22,522 bases of DNA from Ectocarpus siliculosus (lineage: Eukaryota > Sar > Phaeophyceae > Ectocarpales > Ectocarpaceae). The translations under genes and the position numbers were made by a program. The notes beneath the pieces were generated by a model that was given only the letters and a program-made list of their open reading frames with translations, was not told the origin of the DNA and did no database searches. Location of the stretch: the NCBI GenBank assembly GCA_000310025.1, contig FN649003.1, forward strand, positions 507,278 through 529,799, in the 5' to 3' direction. This document shows positions 20,950 to 22,522 of the stretch, piece by piece. The stretch's first letter is position 1. Each line of letters begins with the position of its first letter.

Positions 20950-21232
20950 GTAAGGGTAGACGGTAGTATAATAGCAGTGTAGAGATAAGGTGAGTTTGAC
21001 GGCGCCCTTACAGTAAGGAAACCTGGTGAGATTGACGGCGCCCTTAAAGAAAGGAATGTGGTGGGCTTTGCCGGCGCCCAGGCCCGCCCGCGCTTACCTT
21101 CTTTCGCCAGCGGTAGAAAAAGGTCCCACCGTCCTCCGTGTGGTGTTGTAGTATCCGCGGCCTGTTTGGGCGCCGCTTCTGCCGTTCTACTCGACGGGTG
21201 CCTGCTCAACTAGCTACCTCTGCGCGTTTTCT

Positions 21233-21508
21233 GCAGGAGGCGCGGCCTGTACCCCTTCCGCCCGGCCCCATTCCCATGCAACGCTAGTCGTATCCAGAGC
21301 ACGTTTTCACGCAAAAAGAGCCATCGCCGCTGCCTCCCCTCTTGCTCCTTCAGCAGGAGTTGCCGCCTGCACCCCTCCCACCCCCCCGGTGCAACGCCAG
21401 TCGCACCCAGAGCGCGTTTACGCACATACACCCACCACGCGCCGTCGCCATTGACGCAAAACGCGTCATCGCCGCTGCCCCCCTCCCCTTGCTTCTTCAG
21501 CAGGAGGA
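21233..21508 (+). repeat. Tandem repeat carrying duplicated splice-acceptor-like ends
   Basis: Two imperfect units (about 21233-21351 and 21352-21500) share TGCAACGC-AGTCG, CCCAGAGC or TCCAGAGC plus ACGTTT or GCGTTT, CATCGCCGCTGCC, and a pyrimidine tract ending TTCAGCAGGAG. Acceptor-like ends occur at 21235, 21353 and 21500. Only the last immediately precedes unmistakable transporter coding sequence. Confidence 0.75.
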
Positions 21509-21762
21509 GAGCCGAGCATCAGCAGGGGCTAACCGCTACGGCGGGAGCAGCGGTAACGGCCTGGCTTCTGCGGAGGCCCAGAAGGCCATCGACGACGCGG
21601 CCCTTAGCCGGAGACTGCTTCCCCTGTACGCGGTTTTCGTGCTTGACGCGGTGGGGCTGGGGGTAGCCCTTCCCGTGTTGCCGTTCTTCGTTATGGGGCT
21701 CAAGGCTACGGCGCTGCAGCTGGCCATCGTTGTTTCTTCCAACTACATCGCCCAGACCTTCG
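21501..21762 (+). CDS. Major facilitator superfamily transporter, N-terminal exon (partial)
   Basis: A membrane transporter of the MFS class. The exon encodes a hydrophilic lead (ANRYGGSSGNG, then AEAQKAIDDAALSRR), a first membrane helix LLPLYAVFVLDAVGLGVALP with VLPFFVMGL, and a second helix beginning ATALQLAIVVSSNYIAQTFG. The D-x-x-G and LPxLPFF pattern is typical of helix 1 in drug/sugar antiporter-like and TetA-like MFS proteins. The donor at 21763 (CTTCG then GTAAGG) leaves phase 1. The chosen acceptor at 21500 lies in a strong pyrimidine tract; the frame stays open back to the TAG at 21285, so an earlier start is possible. There is no in-frame ATG upstream of the helix, so a 5' exon must exist. 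It may begin at an ATG near 21057, or belong to the upstream secreted-protein gene (phase compatible). The remaining exons lie beyond the window. Substrate unknown. Confidence 0.75.
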
Positions 21763-21771
21763 GTAAGGGAT

Positions 21772-21895
21772 GGAGGCGGGGGTACTCATAGTCGTGCATG
21801 CCGTAGTCGTTTGATTGTTTGACCTCGCACCCCTACAAAGCCGGGACGGAGCACGCCGAGTTCTGAGCGGACCAGGCTCGCACGTCACCAAGCGC
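21772..21895 (+). repeat. Intronic G-run/GTACTCATAG repeat, copy D
   Basis: The order is GGAGGCGGGGGTACTCATAG, TCGTGCATGCCGTAGTCG, GACCTCGCACCCCTAC, AAAGCCGGGACGGAGCACG and CACGTCACCAAG, the same as in copies A and C. It begins 10 bp after the donor of the transporter exon. Confidence 0.75.
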
Positions 21896-22044
21896 CAAGC
21901 GGCGTGAGGTATTCGGCGAGTCGCATGGAGGGGCGCGCTCATGTTTTTCATGGCTCAGGTGTTGTTAGACCGTTGATAATGCGTCCTCGAGAGGACTGAG
22001 CAAGGGGGAGAGAAGAGCCCACACAGCTTGGAAGTGTTTTAGTT

Positions 22045-22256
22045 GATGCGGCCGATTGGTATACTAGTAGTTTGTAAGAACACACGGGTGGGCAAGGGCG
22101 AGACGTTGGGTGAAGCCATCACACGTATTGGTCGGTTGATGTTTGTCATTGATGCGGCCGGTGCTACTATAGTTGTGAGAACACAAATGGGGGGTTTGCT
22201 TGAGGCTTTGAATGAAACCGGGACAAACACGTTGCTGCCCCCCCCGACGATTTCGA
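22045..22256. repeat. Diverged tandem duplication, period 106
   Basis: GATGCGGCCG starts both units (22045 and 22151). The units continue with matching blocks (ACTA-TAGT, GTAAGAACACA against GTGAGAACACA, and GAAGCC against GAAACC). Both strands are open across the repeat because its length is nearly a multiple of three; no known domain is visible. Confidence 0.55.
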
Positions 22257-22522
22257 GTTTCGCGTGGAGGGTCGTTTTTTCCTCCGCCGTGCCACGTGCC
22301 CCCCAGCATCCAGCCACTTCTTGTGCGGTGCAACAAGAGTGCCCGTACGCCAATTTTTGCTCCAACTGCTAGCCTCCGTGTCGCGTGACGCGCAGCAGCA
22401 GTTGCCCCGGAACGAAACCTTACCCTTGCTGCCGCCACAACGAAATTTCCCCCTCGATGCGACCTCGTTGTGTGCCCCCCCCCCCCCCCAGGAACACCCG
22501 GAAAGCACTACTGCAGGAGAGA

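Larger units (their letters stand above)
21763..22522 (+). other. MFS transporter intron and right window edge
   Basis: No further transporter exon is recognisable. The region contains repeat copy D, a diverged tandem duplication (22045-22256) and C runs near 22240 and 22478. An acceptor-like C run plus AG at 22490 precedes a short open stretch to the edge, but its translation does not look like the helix 2-3 loop of an MFS protein, so I do not call it an exon. Confidence 0.5.

Overview
This is a nuclear, intron-rich eukaryotic window. Small GC-rich exons (about 60-220 nt, one of 888 nt) are separated by introns of roughly 100-1,600 bp that carry GT...AG borders, microsatellites, long G/C homopolymers and short dispersed repeats. 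Gene content, exon style and repeat style suggest a stramenopile, most likely a brown alga; that is inference, because no rRNA or organellar marker is present. One run of exactly 100 N (11314-11413) marks a scaffold join. All gene models were built by hand from splice sites and reading-phase continuity, not from transcripts.

Layout, left to right. (1) 1-292 is G/C homopolymer sequence of poor quality. (2) The 3' half of a plus-strand FAD-dependent monooxygenase resembling kynurenine 3-monooxygenase (exons 293-404, 1665-1909, 2397-2567) ends in a C-terminal membrane anchor and a small tandem duplication of its own 3' end. (3) 2568-3838 is a convergent intergenic stretch with no convincing gene. 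(4) A minus-strand, 11-exon leucine-rich-repeat gene of the ribonuclease-inhibitor type runs from 9870 down to 3839. (5) 9871-11101 is a repeat-rich spacer. (6) A complete minus-strand SEC63 gene runs from 17928 down to 11102: 9 exons, 652 aa, J domain with HPD, three membrane segments and the conserved C-terminal Sec63 region. All of its exon phases agree. (7) A divergent plus-strand gene starts at 18338 and encodes a signal-peptide protein with a Gln-rich stretch and a module of unknown function. (8) The first recognisable exon of a major facilitator superfamily transporter ends at 21762, and the gene probably runs off the right edge.

The genes do not form a pathway. SEC63 serves ER protein translocation, the monooxygenase is probably membrane-anchored metabolism, and the LRR protein is a likely protein-protein interaction scaffold. 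The structure not explained by genes is the intronic repeats: a terminal-inverted-repeat element pair at 19760-19967 and 20250-20479, a four-copy family starting with a G run and GTACTCATAG, a GTT-headed family, and a G-run/T-run repeat in SEC63 intron 1. I see no CRISPR array, operon, rRNA or tRNA, and no clear evidence of a new defence or mobile system.
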